From contig DASRIS010000138.1 of the NCBI GenBank assembly GCA_035649895.1, forward strand, positions 10,600-74,599: a DNA stretch of 64,000 nt. Direction: 5' to 3'. This stretch comes from DASSUC01 sp035649895 (GTDB lineage: Bacteria > Actinomycetota > Actinomycetes > Mycobacteriales > Micromonosporaceae). This document shows positions 63,487 to 64,000 of the stretch, one piece after another (position 1 is the stretch's first letter; every line of letters begins with the position of its first letter). The notes beneath the pieces were generated by a model, which ran no database searches, had not been told where the DNA came from, and saw only the letters and a list, made by a program, of their open reading frames with translations. The translations under genes and the position numbers were made by a program.

Positions 63487-64000
63487 CGGCGCGTCGAGCG
63501 GGAGCGGCCGGGAGCCCTCGCGCTCCGGGCCCAGCACGCCAGGCTCGAACCGGCACTGGTTGATGACGTACCAGAACTCACCGTTGACCGTGCCGGAGAT
63601 CTTGTGCCAGCCGTCACCGAACGCGGCCCAGCCCCCGCTGCCCAACGCTAGCAGCTCGACCGCGGGGCGCTTCGCCAGGCCCGGGACGGGCCAGACGGTG
63701 ACAACGCCACCGGCGGCGCTGGCCACCGTGGACCCGTCCGGCGCCCATGCCACCGCCCGCACCGTGCCGGGGTGGCCGGTCAGCTCGCGTACCTGCGTGC
63801 CGGTGGCCGGGTCCCACAGCCGCACCACCCCGTCGTCGCCGGCGCTGGCCACCATCGACCCGTCCGGCGCCCACGCCACCGCCCGCACCGTGCCGGGGTG
63901 GCCGGTCAGCTCGCGTACCTGCGCGCCGGTGGCCGGGTCCCACAGCCGCACCACCCCGCCGGCGTCGGCGCTGGCCACCATCGACCCGTCCGGCGCCCAC
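63469..64000 (-). CDS. WD40-repeat protein, 3' part (5' end outside window)
   Basis: The frame is open to the end of the window. Near-identical WD40 units GHPGTVRAVAWAPDGSMVASAGDDGVVRLWDPATG are repeated, followed by a C-terminal region with WHKISGTVNGEFWYVINQCRFEPGVL. The repeats are almost identical at DNA level, a sign of recent expansion. Such proteins often carry protease or kinase domains N-terminally, which would lie beyond the window. Confidence 0.85.
   Translation of the reverse strand, partial: WAPDGSMVASADAGGVVRLWDPATGAQVRELTGHPGTVRAVAWAPDGSMVASAGDDGVVRLWDPATGTQVRELTGHPGTVRAVAWAPDGSTVASAAGGVVTVWPVPGLAKRPAVELLALGSGGWAAFGDGWHKISGTVNGEFWYVINQCRFEPGVLGPEREGSRPLPLDAPLPGLA

Noticed and set aside
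1..64000. tRNA, rRNA and riboswitch genes
   Set aside because: No cloverleaf, rRNA-like or known riboswitch sequence was noticed by eye; a covariance-model search would be needed to exclude small ones.

Overview
The DNA is very GC-rich (well over 65% by eye), uses many GTG starts, packs its operons with 4-base ATGA/GTGA overlaps and carries CAAGATCGCGA-type inverted repeats. All of this points to an actinomycete, probably of the Micromonosporaceae type; that placement is an inference from style, not from a marker gene.

About 0.8-42.3 kb is an aromatic (type II) polyketide gene cluster. The left operon (2.7-12.0 kb) encodes the chain-length factor, ACP, aromatase/cyclase, DUF1772 oxidase, ketoreductase, two ABM oxygenases, a flavin monooxygenase, a priming acyltransferase plus KAS III-like pair, a TcmI-type cyclase, a cupin and, unusually last, the ketosynthase alpha. 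Upstream lie a beta-hydroxyacid dehydrogenase (cut by the window edge), an LLM-class oxidoreductase and a second DUF1772 protein, so the cluster may continue to the left. A small regulatory patch follows (ArsR regulator with membrane partner, orphan IS3 OrfA, SARP activator).

From 15.4 to 25.2 kb a precursor block holds an acyl-CoA carboxylase beta subunit, a lysine/ornithine N-hydroxylase, a stand-alone methionyl-tRNA-synthetase-like protein, a berberine-bridge-type FAD oxidase, two small unknown proteins, a glutamine-synthetase-like ligase and a TenA-like hydrolase. N-hydroxylase plus MetRS-like protein plus cupin is the set known to make N-N bonds from N6-hydroxylysine and an amino acid. 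A candidate for the missing cupin sits at 33.4 kb and an asparagine-synthetase-like amidotransferase at 36.6 kb. The best hypothesis is therefore a hydrazine-containing aromatic polyketide, for example a pentangular polyphenol or polycyclic xanthone with a hydrazide or N-amino lactam.

The region 25.3-42.3 kb holds tailoring genes: a glycosyltransferase, three O-methyltransferases, three P450s, two ferredoxins, a second ketoreductase, two further SDRs, a second flavin monooxygenase and a PadR regulator. Heptamer direct repeats of the form TCGA-N7-TCGA (11-base spacing, the kind SARP activators bind) stand before nearly every transcription unit from 2.6 to 40 kb, including the MetRS-like gene. 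This argues that the hydrazine genes and the polyketide genes form one regulon.

From 42.8 kb the content changes. A histidine kinase/response-regulator pair is followed by a long minus-strand, translationally coupled operon (59.8 to 44.5 kb) for an exported or surface polysaccharide: glycosyltransferases, flippase, membrane glycosyltransferase-like protein, deacetylase, glycosidase, kinase-like enzymes. A LuxR regulator with a lipoprotein, a GH15 glucoamylase/trehalase-like enzyme and the 3' end of a WD40-repeat gene close the window. No tRNA, rRNA, CRISPR array or complete insertion sequence was seen, and no drug exporter was found in the polyketide cluster.
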